Below, one piece after another: positions 49,365 to 59,085 of a stretch of 64,000 nt of DNA; the stretch's first letter is position 1; every line of letters starts with the position of its first letter. The notes beneath the pieces were generated by a model. The model did no database searches, was not told the origin of the DNA, and saw only the letters and a program-made list of their open reading frames with translations. The stretch lies in contig NZ_LMLC01000001.1 of NCBI RefSeq assembly GCF_001421805.1, forward strand, positions 1 through 64,000, read 5' to 3'. The DNA is from Sphingomonas sp. Leaf34 (GTDB taxonomy: Bacteria > Pseudomonadota > Alphaproteobacteria > Sphingomonadales > Sphingomonadaceae). The position numbers and the translations under genes are program-made.

Positions 49365-49522
49365 TCTGGAAAACCCCTAGCGAGATCAATCGATCGTCAC
49401 CCCCGGGGCGGCACCTATGGCCGCCTCGCGACAGTCGGGTGACCGTTTCGCTACAGTTTTAATTTGTAAGACAACGTGTGACGATCGGGTATCACCCCCC
49501 GAGAGAGGGGCGCACGCGGGTG

Positions 49523-49551
49523 TTGCCGCTTTGCGGGTTTTGCGCTATGCG
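49523..49551 (+). promoter_or_regulatory. Probable promoter of rplK-rplA
   Basis: TTGCCG (49523-49528) and TATGCG (49546-49551) lie 17 bases apart, leaving a leader of about 80 bases before rplK. The leader may hold an L1 autoregulatory site, which I could not identify with confidence. Confidence 0.5.
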
Positions 49552-49640
49552 CGCCGGCTTCCACCTTCACTGATGGAAATTTGCGGGAGGTTGCCGGGAG
49601 GTAGCCGCCATCACCGCTAGGCTCACATAAAGAGAGTGAC

Positions 49641-50072
49641 ATGGCTAAAAAGATTACCGGATACATCAAGCTGCAGGTTCCTGCAGGCGAGGCAAAGCCC
49701 GCGCCGCCGATCGGGCCTGCGCTGGGTCAGCGCGGCGTGAACATCATGGAGTTCTGCAAGGCGTTCAACGCCGGCACGAGCGAACTGAAGAAGGGCATGC
49801 CGATCCCGACCGTCATCACGGTCTATGCGGATCGCTCGTTCTCGTTCGAGACCAAGACGCCGCCGGCATCGTACCTGATCAAGGAGGCCGCTGGTCTCAA
49901 GTCGGGTTCGAAGGAGCCGGGCAAGGTCGTCGCCGGCAAGATCAAGCGCAGCCAGCTGAGCGAGATCGCCACGACGAAGATGAAGGACCTCAACGCCAAC
50001 GATATCGACGCTGCGACGAAGATCATCGAAGGCAGCGCCCGCGCAATGGGCCTCGAAGTGGTGGAGGGCTGA
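49641..50072 (+). CDS. rplK: 50S ribosomal protein L11
   Basis: The 143-residue protein begins [16 protein letters not shown] and has [26 protein letters not shown], the thiostrepton/GTPase-centre region. Start ATG 49641 with AGAGAG upstream. Part of an rplK-rplA unit that is separate from nusG here. Confidence 0.98.
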   Translation: MAKKITGYIKLQVPAGEAKPAPPIGPALGQRGVNIMEFCKAFNAGTSELKKGMPIPTVITVYADRSFSFETKTPPASYLIKEAAGLKSGSKEPGKVVAGKIKRSQLSEIATTKMKDLNANDIDAATKIIEGSARAMGLEVVEG

Positions 50073-50076
50073 GATC

Positions 50077-50769
50077 ATGGCTAAGCTGAGCAAGAAGCAG
50101 AAGGCCGTCACGGTCGACCTCGTCAAGCTGCACGGCATCGACGAGGCCATCGGTCTCGCACGGTCGGGCGCCACGTCGAAGTTCGACGAGACGATCGAAG
50201 TCGCGCTGAACCTGGGCGTCGATCCGCGTCACGCCGACCAGATGGTCCGCGGCGTCGTCACGCTGCCCAAGGGCACCGGCAAGACCGTCCGCGTCGGCGT
50301 GTTCGCCCGCGGCGCGAAGGCTGAAGAGGCCCTCGCAGCAGGCGCAGACGTCGTCGGCGCCGAAGACCTGATGGAAATCATCCAGGGCGGCACGATCGAT
50401 TTCGATCGCTGCATCGCGACCCCGGACATGATGGGCATCGTCGGTCGCCTCGGTAAGGTGCTGGGTCCCAAGGGCCTGATGCCGAATCCGAAGCTCGGTA
50501 CGGTGACGATGAACGTCGCCGCCGCGGTCGAAGCTGCCAAGGGCGGCCAGATCGAATACCGCGTCGAGAAGGCCGGCATCATCCATTCGGGCATCGGCAA
50601 GGCGTCGTTCCCGGCAGAAGACCTGCGCGCGAACTTCGACGCACTGGTCGACGCGGTGGTCAAGGCCAAGCCGACCGGCGCCAAGGGCAAGTATGTCCAG
50701 AAGGTCGCGATCTCGTCGACGATGGGCGCAGGCATCAAGGTCGACACGGCCGAGGTGGCTGGCGCCTGA
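50077..50769 (+). CDS. rplA: 50S ribosomal protein L1
   Basis: The 230-residue L1-stalk protein has [40 protein letters not shown] and the C-terminal [11 protein letters not shown]1 usually represses its own operon. rplJ-rplL-rpoB do not follow; a terminator and glycosyltransferases do. Confidence 0.98.
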   Translation: MAKLSKKQKAVTVDLVKLHGIDEAIGLARSGATSKFDETIEVALNLGVDPRHADQMVRGVVTLPKGTGKTVRVGVFARGAKAEEALAAGADVVGAEDLMEIIQGGTIDFDRCIATPDMMGIVGRLGKVLGPKGLMPNPKLGTVTMNVAAAVEAAKGGQIEYRVEKAGIIHSGIGKASFPAEDLRANFDALVDAVVKAKPTGAKGKYVQKVAISSTMGAGIKVDTAEVAGA

Positions 50770-50852
50770 CCGCTGGTGGCTAGCGCACGCTAGCCACGAG
50801 AGGGCGACAGGCCGGCCGGCGTGGCTTCATCACGTCCTGCCGTGAAAACCAG

Positions 50853-50885
50853 AAAGGGCCGGGAGCGATCCCGGCCCTTTTTGCA
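50853..50885 (+). terminator. Rho-independent terminator after rplA
   Basis: aaagggccggga and tcccggcccttt pair over 12 bases around gcga, followed by further T. A shorter hairpin, ggctagcgcacgctagcc, lies just after the rplA stop near 50777. Confidence 0.85.
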
Positions 50886-51077
50886 TGTCGGCTCCGAAGA
50901 ATGCCGATCTTTCCGTCCGAGGGGGTGACGTTGGCGAACGTGACCGGAGGAGAGGGCACGCGACTGTCGAGGGCGCAGATCGCCTCTCCCTCTGGTGACG
51001 GTGAGCCGCCGCAACTTGCCGGGGAGATTTCACGTCTGGACGTCGGTTTGGGCATGGAACGCGGGCGCGCTCGCCGC
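50886..51077. other. Gap between rplA terminator and convergent glycosyltransferase
   Basis: Together with 50770-50885 this is 308 bases without a gene. No frame with support and no further repeat was seen. Confidence 0.5.
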
Positions 51078-52340
51078 CTACCCTGCCAGCGCGAGCTTTG
51101 CGTCGAGCGTCGTCCTGAACACCGAAACATAGTGCGTCACGCGCGCGCGCTCGGTGTCGGGCGCATAGGCGGCCGTCATGGCCGGCGCGACGATCCGGCC
51201 TTCGACGATGTCGACGAGCGTGCGCGCAAGATCGATTGCGCTGCCGGGCTGGAACGTGACGCCGACGCTGTCGCCCGCGACCTTCTCCGCCATGCCGCCG
51301 ATCGCGCTGCACAAGATCGGCCGGTGGGCGACCAGCGCCTCCTGGATGACGACGGGAGAGTTCTCCCACCAGATCGAGGGGACGACGATCCAATCATATT
51401 GGCGCATCAGTGCCACGACGTCGGTGTTGGCGTAGCGTCCTCGATTCGCGACCACATCGGCGTTGGCGTCGAGCAGCGCGGCGATCTTCGTCCGAAAATC
51501 GCCACGCTGAATATCGAGATTGGCACCGTGGATGCCGACCGAAAGCGATTTGCGGAGCGGCTTCGGGATCTGCGACACCGCATCGAGCAGGACGTCGAGA
51601 CCCTTATAGGGATTGATCTGCCCGAAGAATCCGATCCTCGTCATGCCGTCGTGCGACGGAGCCCGATCGACCGCTCCGCTTTGTGCGATCAGATCGGGTG
51701 ACAGCGGATTGTCGATCACCGTGATCCGCGCGCGATCGAGCCCCCAGTCGACGAACCGGTCGGCGAGAAACCTGCTCGGCGAGACGAACCGCGCGACGGG
51801 CGCAAGCCGCTGCAGGATCAGCGCCTTGCGGAGGTAGAATTCGCCGGCGCTGTGATGCGGAAAACATGCCGAACAGGCGGCGGGCGACTCGTCGCGACAG
51901 AGCCGGCCATCGGTCTTGATCATCTGGCCGTCATTGTGACAGATCAGCAGGAATTCGTGCAGCGTCAGAACGACAGGCACGTCGGCGCGCGCGAGAAGTT
52001 CGACGACGTCGAGGCTCCAATGGGCCAGATGTTCGATATGGACGATGTCGGGCCGAAACCGCTCGAGCAGCTGTCCGACCATCGTCTCGAGCACGGCGAG
52101 ATGCGTGCTCTCGAGCGAGAAATGCTCCTGCCCCGGCGGATCCGCGACGATCTCGGTCGGGCTCGCGCCGAACGCGCCGAACGACGCATCGTGACCGATC
52201 GCGGCGCGCGGCGCGCGCGCGACCAGAACCGGGGCGATGTCGTCGCGACCGAGCAACCGCGCATACAGCGCATGCGCCGCCTGCTCGCCGCCACCCGTCG
52301 AGAATGCCGGGTGGCCATGTGCGAGAATAAGGACCCGCAT
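51078..52340 (-). CDS. Family 4-type glycosyltransferase
   Basis: The 420-residue protein has two Rossmann halves: MRVLILAHGHPAFSTGGGEQAAHALY, DIVHIEHLAHWSLD, VLTLHEF, a C-x7-C-x2-C cluster (CRDESPAACSAC), then FGQINPYKGLDVLLDA and the donor-site EX7E region PSIWWENSPVVIQEALVA. It probably transfers a sugar from a nucleotide donor to a surface polysaccharide or glycolipid. ATG 52340 is chosen; the upstream frame overlaps the neighbour. Two bases separate it from the upstream glycosyltransferase stop. Confidence 0.88.
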   Translation of the reverse strand: MRVLILAHGHPAFSTGGGEQAAHALYARLLGRDDIAPVLVARAPRAAIGHDASFGAFGASPTEIVADPPGQEHFSLESTHLAVLETMVGQLLERFRPDIVHIEHLAHWSLDVVELLARADVPVVLTLHEFLLICHNDGQMIKTDGRLCRDESPAACSACFPHHSAGEFYLRKALILQRLAPVARFVSPSRFLADRFVDWGLDRARITVIDNPLSPDLIAQSGAVDRAPSHDGMTRIGFFGQINPYKGLDVLLDAVSQIPKPLRKSLSVGIHGANLDIQRGDFRTKIAALLDANADVVANRGRYANTDVVALMRQYDWIVVPSIWWENSPVVIQEALVAHRPILCSAIGGMAEKVAGDSVGVTFQPGSAIDLARTLVDIVEGRIVAPAMTAAYAPDTERARVTHYVSVFRTTLDAKLALAG

Positions 52341-52342
52341 CT

Positions 52343-54085
52343 TCACGCCGCCAAATCCTGTTGCCAGCGCGCGTTGAAGCGGATGCAGTTTAGATAGGTG
52401 ATCGCGCTGCGCAACGCCTCGCCGCCGCTGAGAACGAGCGATTGCCGCTCGAGGTGACGCAGCCCCGCGGTCCGGACCAGACCGACCGGCCGGCCCTTGG
52501 CGACCGATCGCATGCACAGATCCGCATCCTCGAAATCGCCGCGGACATAGCCCGGATCGAACCCGCCCAGCGCGTCGTACCAGTCACGTGTCATCATCAT
52601 CGCCGCGCCGGTGACCGCGGGCACGGCGATCGCGACGGGTTCGCCCGGGGCGATCGGCAGCGGGGGAAGCCCCTTCCCCGGATGCTCGGCGGCATACAGG
52701 TCATGGACGTGCCGGCCGCGCTGCAGGATCATCCCGTCGTGCTGGAGCGTACCGTCCTCGTACAGCAGGCGGAATCCGACGATCCCGAACTGCCCTGCGG
52801 CGATCTCCGAGGCAGCAATACCGAACGCGCCGCCATCCTCGACCCAGACATCCGAATTCTGGAACAGGAGCAACGGCGCGCGCGCGACGCCGACGCCGAT
52901 CGTGTTCGCCGCCGAAAACCCATAATTGCCGCCGTTGACGACCAGCGTCGTCGGTCGATCAATCAGCGCGCGGCGATCGGCCAGATAATTCCGGATGAAC
53001 AGATGATGCCGCGGATCGTCGCTGACATAGATGAACTCCGTCCCGTCGGGATACGCGGCCTGGTTCGCGAGGATCGCGCGCAACAGGAACGGCCGCCCGT
53101 AAAGCGGGACGATCACCGACAGACGGGGCGGCGCGTCGCGGTCGACGACGCGAACGACCTCGTGCGTCATCGCGCGTATCGGCTGCGCGGTGAGCAACGG
53201 CCTGGCGTGCCGCAGCATGACCGCCGGCGACGGCAGCGCGCCGCCGCCGAAATGCGCGGAGAAATTGTTGAGCGCATTCTCGACGCTATCGAGCCGCTCG
53301 TCGGTCAGCACCAGCGTGCCGAGCGACGTCACCATGTTGCCGCCGTCGACGAGCACGGTCACGCGCCGCGTCGCTCGATCGACCAGCGGCATGGTGGTGA
53401 GAAAGCCGTGGTTCGCGGTATGCGCCGCGGTGCCCTTGCGGCGCATCGCATCGGAGACGTCGGGTCGATCGAAGGTCGCCAGGTCCCCGCCGGTACAAGC
53501 GGCCTCGAGCGTGTCGGTCAGGAGGACGAGCGACGCCACCGCCGCATTCTCGATCCAGCCGCTGACGATCATGCCTTCGCCGACGTGCGCCCACGAATCG
53601 AGAAACACATGGTCGGATTCGCTCGCGACGCCGCCGCCCAGCGCCCATTGCAGCGCGCGCGCGACGTCTGCGGCGAACAGCGTGCCGGCGATCATGAGAT
53701 CGATCGGCCAACGTTGGCCATTTGCGACACCACCGGGTCCTACCGCGAGCCTGTCGAGCGTGAAGGGCTGCGTATGAACGACCGCATCGTCGGCGCCCAA
53801 TACGGTCAGCGTCACGGTGGAGTCGAACAGCGCGAGCCCGGCGAACGGCGCGATCGCGACGCCGATGACATAGCCCACGTCGATCGCCTCACGACCATAC
53901 ATCTCGGCGACGTCAGCGCGATCGAACCGGATGCAACGCTCGACCTCTGCCTCGCCGATCTGCCCGCCCCGGGCACTTTCGATGCGGATCTTCACCGGGT
54001 CGCCATCGGCCACCGTCCAGCCGACAAGGATGAGTTTGCCCGCCGCAACGACACCGAAATCGACGAACATGCTATCCACGATCAT
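52343..54085 (-). CDS. Family 2-type glycosyltransferase with 300-residue N-terminal domain
   Basis: Residues about 325-560 are a GT-A transferase: LSVIVPLYGRPFLLRAIL, NGGNYGFSAANTIGV, LLLFQNSDVWVEDG (metal-binding Asp), and GGFDPGYVRGDFEDADLCMR (catalytic base region). The first 300 residues are beta-rich with paired segments (KLILVGWTVADGD, EGMIVSGWIENAAV) that look like two copies of a similar domain, and are not a standard part of the family. Its start may also be ATG five codons later (54070). Both glycosyltransferases likely build one glycan. Confidence 0.85.
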   Translation of the reverse strand: MIVDSMFVDFGVVAAGKLILVGWTVADGDPVKIRIESARGGQIGEAEVERCIRFDRADVAEMYGREAIDVGYVIGVAIAPFAGLALFDSTVTLTVLGADDAVVHTQPFTLDRLAVGPGGVANGQRWPIDLMIAGTLFAADVARALQWALGGGVASESDHVFLDSWAHVGEGMIVSGWIENAAVASLVLLTDTLEAACTGGDLATFDRPDVSDAMRRKGTAAHTANHGFLTTMPLVDRATRRVTVLVDGGNMVTSLGTLVLTDERLDSVENALNNFSAHFGGGALPSPAVMLRHARPLLTAQPIRAMTHEVVRVVDRDAPPRLSVIVPLYGRPFLLRAILANQAAYPDGTEFIYVSDDPRHHLFIRNYLADRRALIDRPTTLVVNGGNYGFSAANTIGVGVARAPLLLFQNSDVWVEDGGAFGIAASEIAAGQFGIVGFRLLYEDGTLQHDGMILQRGRHVHDLYAAEHPGKGLPPLPIAPGEPVAIAVPAVTGAAMMMTRDWYDALGGFDPGYVRGDFEDADLCMRSVAKGRPVGLVRTAGLRHLERQSLVLSGGEALRSAITYLNCIRFNARWQQDLAA

Positions 54086-54263
54086 CTATCGGAAGGCCTC
54101 TTCATGGTGCGAGGGAGCGAGCTGAACGGCTCGTAATCGGCGAGAATGCGGGCCGACAGGTGGCACCATAGCTCCGGTGCAAGGTCACGCAAGGGTTCGA
54201 TCCTTACCGCACCGCCTCGTGCGACCCATTGACTGCCTGAGCAATGGTTGCCAAAGCAGCGAT

Positions 54264-54734
54264 ATGGACTTTTATACCAAGGCTGATTTCGGACCGGACT
54301 GCTCGCTGGGATTCCAGGCTCGGCGCATTCATCAGAGCGTGCAGGCGGGGCTCGACTCGCTGTTCGCCAAAGAAGGGTTGAGCGTCACGCAGTGGTCGGT
54401 GCTGGTGTCGATCTGGTTCGGGCGCGCGAGCACCTGTGCGGACCTCTCGCGTGATCTTGCGCACGACAAGGGCGCGACGACCCGGCTCGTCGATACGCTG
54501 GAACAGCAGGGCTGGGTCACGCGAACGCGCGCGACCGACGATCGGCGGGTGGTGAACCTGATGCTGACCGCGGAAGGAAGCGCGGTGACGGAGCGCTGTC
54601 GCGACCTCGCGGTCGACTATTGGAACGGCGCGCTGGTCGACTGGGATCGGAGCGAGGTGGAGACGCTGATCATGATGATGCAGAAGCTGCGCGTGACGCT
54701 GGAATCCCCGTCAAGCACGGCACGTGGCGCATGA
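54264..54734 (+). CDS. MarR-family transcriptional regulator
   Basis: The 156-residue winged-helix protein has SVTQWSVLVSIW, DLSRDLAHDKGATTRLVDTLEQQGWVTRTR and the wing DDRRVVNLMLTAEG. It overlaps the outer-membrane efflux gene by four bases (ATGA), so it is in one operon with NodT-EmrA-EmrB genes and probably represses them until a substrate binds. ATG 54264 has no clear ribosome-binding site; other starts upstream are less convincing. Confidence 0.88.
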   Translation: MDFYTKADFGPDCSLGFQARRIHQSVQAGLDSLFAKEGLSVTQWSVLVSIWFGRASTCADLSRDLAHDKGATTRLVDTLEQQGWVTRTRATDDRRVVNLMLTAEGSAVTERCRDLAVDYWNGALVDWDRSEVETLIMMMQKLRVTLESPSSTARGA

Positions 54735-56137
54735 CACGGGCAGCGATCCTGATCGGGACGACGGCGGCGCTGCTGACTGGCTGCGCCATTCCTGCCGCGC
54801 AGACCGGAGTCGCACCGATAGCCGGGACGGCGCTGGGGCTGTCAGCCGACCCTGCCCCGGTGATCGCGGCAGACTGGTGGCGGGGGTTTGGCGACCCACA
54901 GCTCGACCGGCTGGTCGGCGAAGCGGTGGCAGGCAGTCCGTCGCTCGATGCCGCGCTCGCGCGCGTCGCACAGGCGCAGGCGGTGCTGGCGACCAACCGC
55001 GCGAACGACGGCCCTGACGTGACGCTCGACGCGCAGGACCAATATGCGCGGCTGAGCGGTCGCTACACGATTCCGCCACCTTATGCGGGCACGACGCGGT
55101 TCATCGGGACGGTAGCGGCGAACCTGTCGTGGAACCTCGATCTGTTCGGTCGGCAGAAGGCGGCGATCGCGGGCGCACGGGAGTCGCTGCGCGCGGCGGC
55201 GCTCGACCTGGCGGCGGCGCGGCTCGCGCTGTCGGGGGCGGTGGTGCAGACCTATATCGATCTCGAACGTGCCGAAGCGCAGGCGCGGATCGCAGGCCGG
55301 ACGATCGCAACGCGTCAGAATACGCTGCGATTGGTCAATGTGCGGATCCGCAACAAGCTCGGCAGCAAGCTCGATGCACAGGCAGCAACCACGTTGCTGG
55401 CCCAGGCGCGGCAGGCGCTGGTACGCGCGCAGGCGTCGCAGGTGTTGGCGAAGAACGCGCTGGCAGCCCTGGCCGGGCGTGGGGCGGACTATCAGGCGAC
55501 AATCGGCCCGACCGCGTTGAAACTCGATGCGGTATTGCCAACGCCGACGATGATCCCCACCGATCTGCTCGCGCGGCGGGCCGATATCGCGGCGGCGCAG
55601 GCTCGGATCGTGGCAGCGGCGGCAGGGCGCCAGGTGGCACGGCGCGCATTCTATCCGAACGTCAATCTGGCGGCGCTGGCGGGGTTTCAGGCGATCGGAC
55701 TTGGCAATCTGCTGTCGCTCGATGCCGGGACGGTGGGCGTCGGGCCGGCGATCCATCTACCGATCTTCGATAGCGGCCGGATGAAGGCGGATCTGGCGGG
55801 CGCAACGGCCGCGCTCGATCTGGCCACCGCGGAGTATAATCAGCGCGTGATCGGCGCGGTGCGTGAGGCGGCGGATGCGGTGGCGCGGATCGGCGCGCTG
55901 GACGCAGACCGCGCGCGGCAACGCGAGGTGGTGCGCGGCTATGCCGAGACCGGGCGAATGAACGCGATCCGCGTGTCGAGCGGGCTCGATAGCCGGCTCG
56001 ATCTGGTCGACAACGACGTCCGGCTGCTCGCCGCCGAGCAGGCCGATGCCGATCTCGCCGCCAATGCCGCGCAACAGCGCGTCCAGCTCGTGCTGGCGCT
56101 GGGTGGCGGTGTCGATTTTCAGGATGTGACACGATGA
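54731..56137 (+). CDS. NodT-type outer-membrane efflux lipoprotein
   Basis: The 468-residue protein has a lipoprotein signal with lipobox LLTGC (Cys about residue 17), then DWWRGFGDPQLDRLV and two OEP repeats forming a TolC-like trimeric duct (LSWNLDLFGRQKAAIAGAR, RRADIAAAQARI). It exports substrate across the outer membrane with the adjacent EmrA/EmrB-type proteins. ATG 54731 overlaps the marR stop. Confidence 0.93.
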   Translation: MTRAAILIGTTAALLTGCAIPAAQTGVAPIAGTALGLSADPAPVIAADWWRGFGDPQLDRLVGEAVAGSPSLDAALARVAQAQAVLATNRANDGPDVTLDAQDQYARLSGRYTIPPPYAGTTRFIGTVAANLSWNLDLFGRQKAAIAGARESLRAAALDLAAARLALSGAVVQTYIDLERAEAQARIAGRTIATRQNTLRLVNVRIRNKLGSKLDAQAATTLLAQARQALVRAQASQVLAKNALAALAGRGADYQATIGPTALKLDAVLPTPTMIPTDLLARRADIAAAQARIVAAAAGRQVARRAFYPNVNLAALAGFQAIGLGNLLSLDAGTVGVGPAIHLPIFDSGRMKADLAGATAALDLATAEYNQRVIGAVREAADAVARIGALDADRARQREVVRGYAETGRMNAIRVSSGLDSRLDLVDNDVRLLAAEQADADLAANAAQQRVQLVLALGGGVDFQDVTR

Positions 56138-57306
56138 CCGATACGCAGACACCTTCACCGGCTGCCGAGCCTGTCGCCCCCGCCGGCAATCCGCAGGGCC
56201 GCAAGCGCGCGCTGACGATCCTCGGTATCGTCGTGCTGATCGGCGCAGTCGTGTGGGCCGTGTTTCATTTCCTGCTGGCGGTGCCGGAACAGGAGACCGA
56301 CGACGCGTATGTCGCCGGTGACGTCGTGGCGATCACGGCGCGCGATCCAGGTCAGGTGACCGCGATCCATGCCGACAATACGCAGGTGGTGAAGGCGGGA
56401 CAGCCGCTGATCGATCTGGACGCGGCGACCGCGGATGTCGGCGTCGCGTCGGCCGAGGCCGAACTGGCGCGGGCGGTACGCTCGACCCGGTCGGACTTCT
56501 CGAAGGTGAACGAAGCGGGTGCCGCCGTCGCGCAGGCCGACGCCGAGCTCGCGCGCGCGCGCAACGACCTCGCGCGGCGGCGGGGTGCCGCGGCCGAAGG
56601 CGCGATTTCCGGCGAGGAACTGAGCCATGCGGCGGATCAGGTGAAGGTGGCGGCGGCGACGCTGCAGCTCGCGCGCAGTCAGCAGGCGCAGTCGCGCAGC
56701 GGCGTTGCGGGGACGACCGTGGCGAACAACCCGGCGGTCATGGCGGCGATCGCGGCGTATCGGCGCGCGGCGATCACGCGCAGTCACATGCATGTGGTCG
56801 CGCCGATCGACGGCGTGGTGGCGCAGCGAACCGTGCAGCTGGGGCAACAGGTATCGGCGGGCATGCCGCTGATGGCGGTGGTGCCGCTCGATCGGGTGTG
56901 GGTCGATGCGAACTTCCGCGAGACGCAGTTGCGCGACCTGCGGATCGGACAGGCGGCGACGGTGACGGCGGACATGTATGGCGACGACCTGGTCTATCAC
57001 GGGCATGTCGTCGGCCTGGGCGCGGGCAGCGGCAACGCGTTCGCACTGCTGCCGCCGCAGAATGCGAGCGGCAACTGGATCAAGATCACGCAGCGCGTGC
57101 CGGTGCGGATCGCACTCGACAAGGGCGAATTGCGGCGCAATCCGCTGCGGGTCGGGCTGTCGGTGACTGCGACGGTCGAAACCGCGGACACGTCGGGGAC
57201 GATGGTCGGGCGGCCGGCGGTGGCGGCGTATAAGGGGCTGGCGACCGGCACAGGCAATGCCGCGGTCGAGGCGAAAATCCGCCAGATCATTGCGGCGAAC
57301 CGGTGA
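56134..57306 (+). CDS. EmrA-type membrane-fusion protein
   Basis: The 390-residue HlyD/EmrA family adaptor has one N-terminal helix (about residues 29-48), DDAYVAGDVVAITARDPGQVTAI, a coiled-coil hairpin (about residues 105-200), and a lipoyl/barrel part with VVAPIDGVVAQRTVQLGQQVSAGMPLMAVVPLDRVWVDANFRETQL. It bridges EmrB and the outer-membrane duct. Its ATG overlaps the NodT-like stop. Confidence 0.93.
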   Translation: MTDTQTPSPAAEPVAPAGNPQGRKRALTILGIVVLIGAVVWAVFHFLLAVPEQETDDAYVAGDVVAITARDPGQVTAIHADNTQVVKAGQPLIDLDAATADVGVASAEAELARAVRSTRSDFSKVNEAGAAVAQADAELARARNDLARRRGAAAEGAISGEELSHAADQVKVAAATLQLARSQQAQSRSGVAGTTVANNPAVMAAIAAYRRAAITRSHMHVVAPIDGVVAQRTVQLGQQVSAGMPLMAVVPLDRVWVDANFRETQLRDLRIGQAATVTADMYGDDLVYHGHVVGLGAGSGNAFALLPPQNASGNWIKITQRVPVRIALDKGELRRNPLRVGLSVTATVETADTSGTMVGRPAVAAYKGLATGTGNAAVEAKIRQIIAANR

Positions 57307-57357
57307 TGTCCGCGGGGTCAGGGAGCGCCAAGGGGGAGCGCCGGGGTGATTGCCTAG

Positions 57358-57463
57358 CACCAGCCCGGCGGAGGCCGGAGCCCAATTGGAGAAGTGGTCG
57401 TAACGGCGCGCCGTCTTTCGTTAGCGGCGTTTCCCAATTGGGCCCCGGCCTTCGCCGGGGTGG
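57358..57463. repeat. Inverted pair of family B palindromic repeats inside the efflux operon
   Basis: Left arm 57358-57391 (cagcccggcggaggccgg, cccaattggag) and right arm 57431-57463 (cccaattgggccccgg, ccttcgccggggtgg) are inverted copies, matching the trpF-trpB pair. They fill most of the 181-base gap between the EmrA- and EmrB-type genes. Confidence 0.85.
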
Positions 57464-57487
57464 TTACGCGCACCGGGCCGCCTGCTA

Positions 57488-59038
57488 ATGGCTGCCCCCG
57501 CCCCTTCCACCACTGGCCCCGCCCCGCTCGTCGGCGGATCGCTCGCCCTCACCGCGTTCGCGCTGGCGCTCGGCACGTTCATGCAGGTGCTCGACACCAC
57601 GATCGCCAACGTCTCCCTGCCGACGATCGCGGGCAATCTCGGCGTCTCCAGCGACAATTCGACCTGGATCGTGACCGCGTTTGCGGTCGCCAACGGCGTC
57701 GCGGTGCCGCTCACCGGGTGGCTGATGGGCCGGTTCGGCGTGGTCCGGACGTTCTGCGTCTCGGTCTTCCTCTTCACGATCGCGTCGTTCCTGTGCGGGA
57801 TCGCGTGGAACCTGCCGTCGCTGATCGGCTTCCGGGTGCTACAAGGCGCTGTTTCGGGACCGATGATCCCCGGCAGCCAAGCGCTGCTGATCGCGATTTT
57901 TCCCGCGCATAAACGTGGTACCGCGCTCGCAATCTGGTCGATGACGACCCTAGTAGCGCCGATCATGGGGCCGATCCTCGGCGGCTACATCTCCGACAAT
58001 TATCACTGGAGCTGGATCTTCCTGATCAACGTACCCTTCGGGATCTTCACCGCATTCATCTGCTGGAACAAGCTCGGCACGCGCGACACGCCGATGCGGA
58101 AGCTGCCGATCGACCAGGTCGGGCTGATCCTGCTGGTCGTGTGGGTCGGCGCGCTCCAGATCGTGCTCGATCTCGGCAAGAACGACGACTGGTTCGCCGC
58201 CGACCGGATCGTCATCGCGACGATCGTCGCCGCGATCGGCTTTGTCGGCTGGCTGATCTGGGAGCTGACCGATGCCAACCCGGCGGTAAACCTGTCGCTG
58301 TTCAAGAACCGCAACTTCGCGATCGGCACGACCGCCTTCTGCCTTGGCTATGCGGTGTTCTTCGCCAACACGCTGCTGCTGCCGCTCTGGCTGCAGACGC
58401 AGATGGGCTATACCGCGACCTGGGCCGGGCTGGTCGCGGCCCCCAGCGGCGCTGTCGCGGTGCTCCTGACGCCGTTCGTCGCCAAGCTGGCGGGCAGGTT
58501 CGACGCACGGATCCTCGCCAGCGTGGCGTTCGCGGCGTTCGGCTACTCCTATTACCTGCGCTCGGGCTACACGACCTATGCAAGCTTCTACGATCTGATG
58601 CTACCGATGCTGGTGCAGGGGATCGCGATGAGCACGTTCTTCCTGTCGATGCTCACGATCTCGTTCGATCGCATCCCGGCCGAGCGGCTCCCATCGGCGA
58701 CCGGCATCTCGAATTTCGTCCGGATCACCGCGGGCAGCTTCGCCGCGTCGCTGATCACCACCGCCTGGGACAGGCGCGAGACGCTGCACCAGAGCCGCCT
58801 GTCGGAGGCCGTCGGCGCGGGCTCACCGTATCAGATGGCGCGCGAGGGTCTGGCGCGGATGGGGCTGACCGACGTGCAGTCCGCCGCGGTCGTCACGCGC
58901 CAGCTGGTCGGGCAAGCCTATCTGCTCGCCTCGACCGATCTGTTTCGGCTTTCGGCCTGGCTGTGCATCGCGCTGATCGTGCTGGTGTGGTTCACCCGGC
59001 GCCCCGATCCACCCAAGGGCCCGATCGCCGCCGACTGA
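57488..59038 (+). CDS. EmrB/QacA-type DHA2 drug:H+ antiporter
   Basis: The 516-residue protein has 14 predicted helices and family motifs: LGTFMQVLDTTIANVSLPTIAG (motif D1), WLMGRFG, RVLQGAVSGPMIPGSQALL (motif B) and GPILGGYISDNYHWSWIFLINVPFG (motif C). It is the inner-membrane pump of the NodT-EmrA-EmrB system. ATG 57488 follows the repeat pair; no strong ribosome-binding site is visible. Confidence 0.94.
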   Translation: MAAPAPSTTGPAPLVGGSLALTAFALALGTFMQVLDTTIANVSLPTIAGNLGVSSDNSTWIVTAFAVANGVAVPLTGWLMGRFGVVRTFCVSVFLFTIASFLCGIAWNLPSLIGFRVLQGAVSGPMIPGSQALLIAIFPAHKRGTALAIWSMTTLVAPIMGPILGGYISDNYHWSWIFLINVPFGIFTAFICWNKLGTRDTPMRKLPIDQVGLILLVVWVGALQIVLDLGKNDDWFAADRIVIATIVAAIGFVGWLIWELTDANPAVNLSLFKNRNFAIGTTAFCLGYAVFFANTLLLPLWLQTQMGYTATWAGLVAAPSGAVAVLLTPFVAKLAGRFDARILASVAFAAFGYSYYLRSGYTTYASFYDLMLPMLVQGIAMSTFFLSMLTISFDRIPAERLPSATGISNFVRITAGSFAASLITTAWDRRETLHQSRLSEAVGAGSPYQMAREGLARMGLTDVQSAAVVTRQLVGQAYLLASTDLFRLSAWLCIALIVLVWFTRRPDPPKGPIAAD

Positions 59039-59085
59039 GGTTCCTGCGTCGGCAAGAGCCCGCCCGCTCTCGCTGAAGGGGAGAT

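Noticed and set aside
49552..49640. L1-binding autoregulatory site in the rplK leader
   Set aside because: A gatgg/gggagg-like stretch is present, but I could not draw a convincing stem matching the known L1 site.
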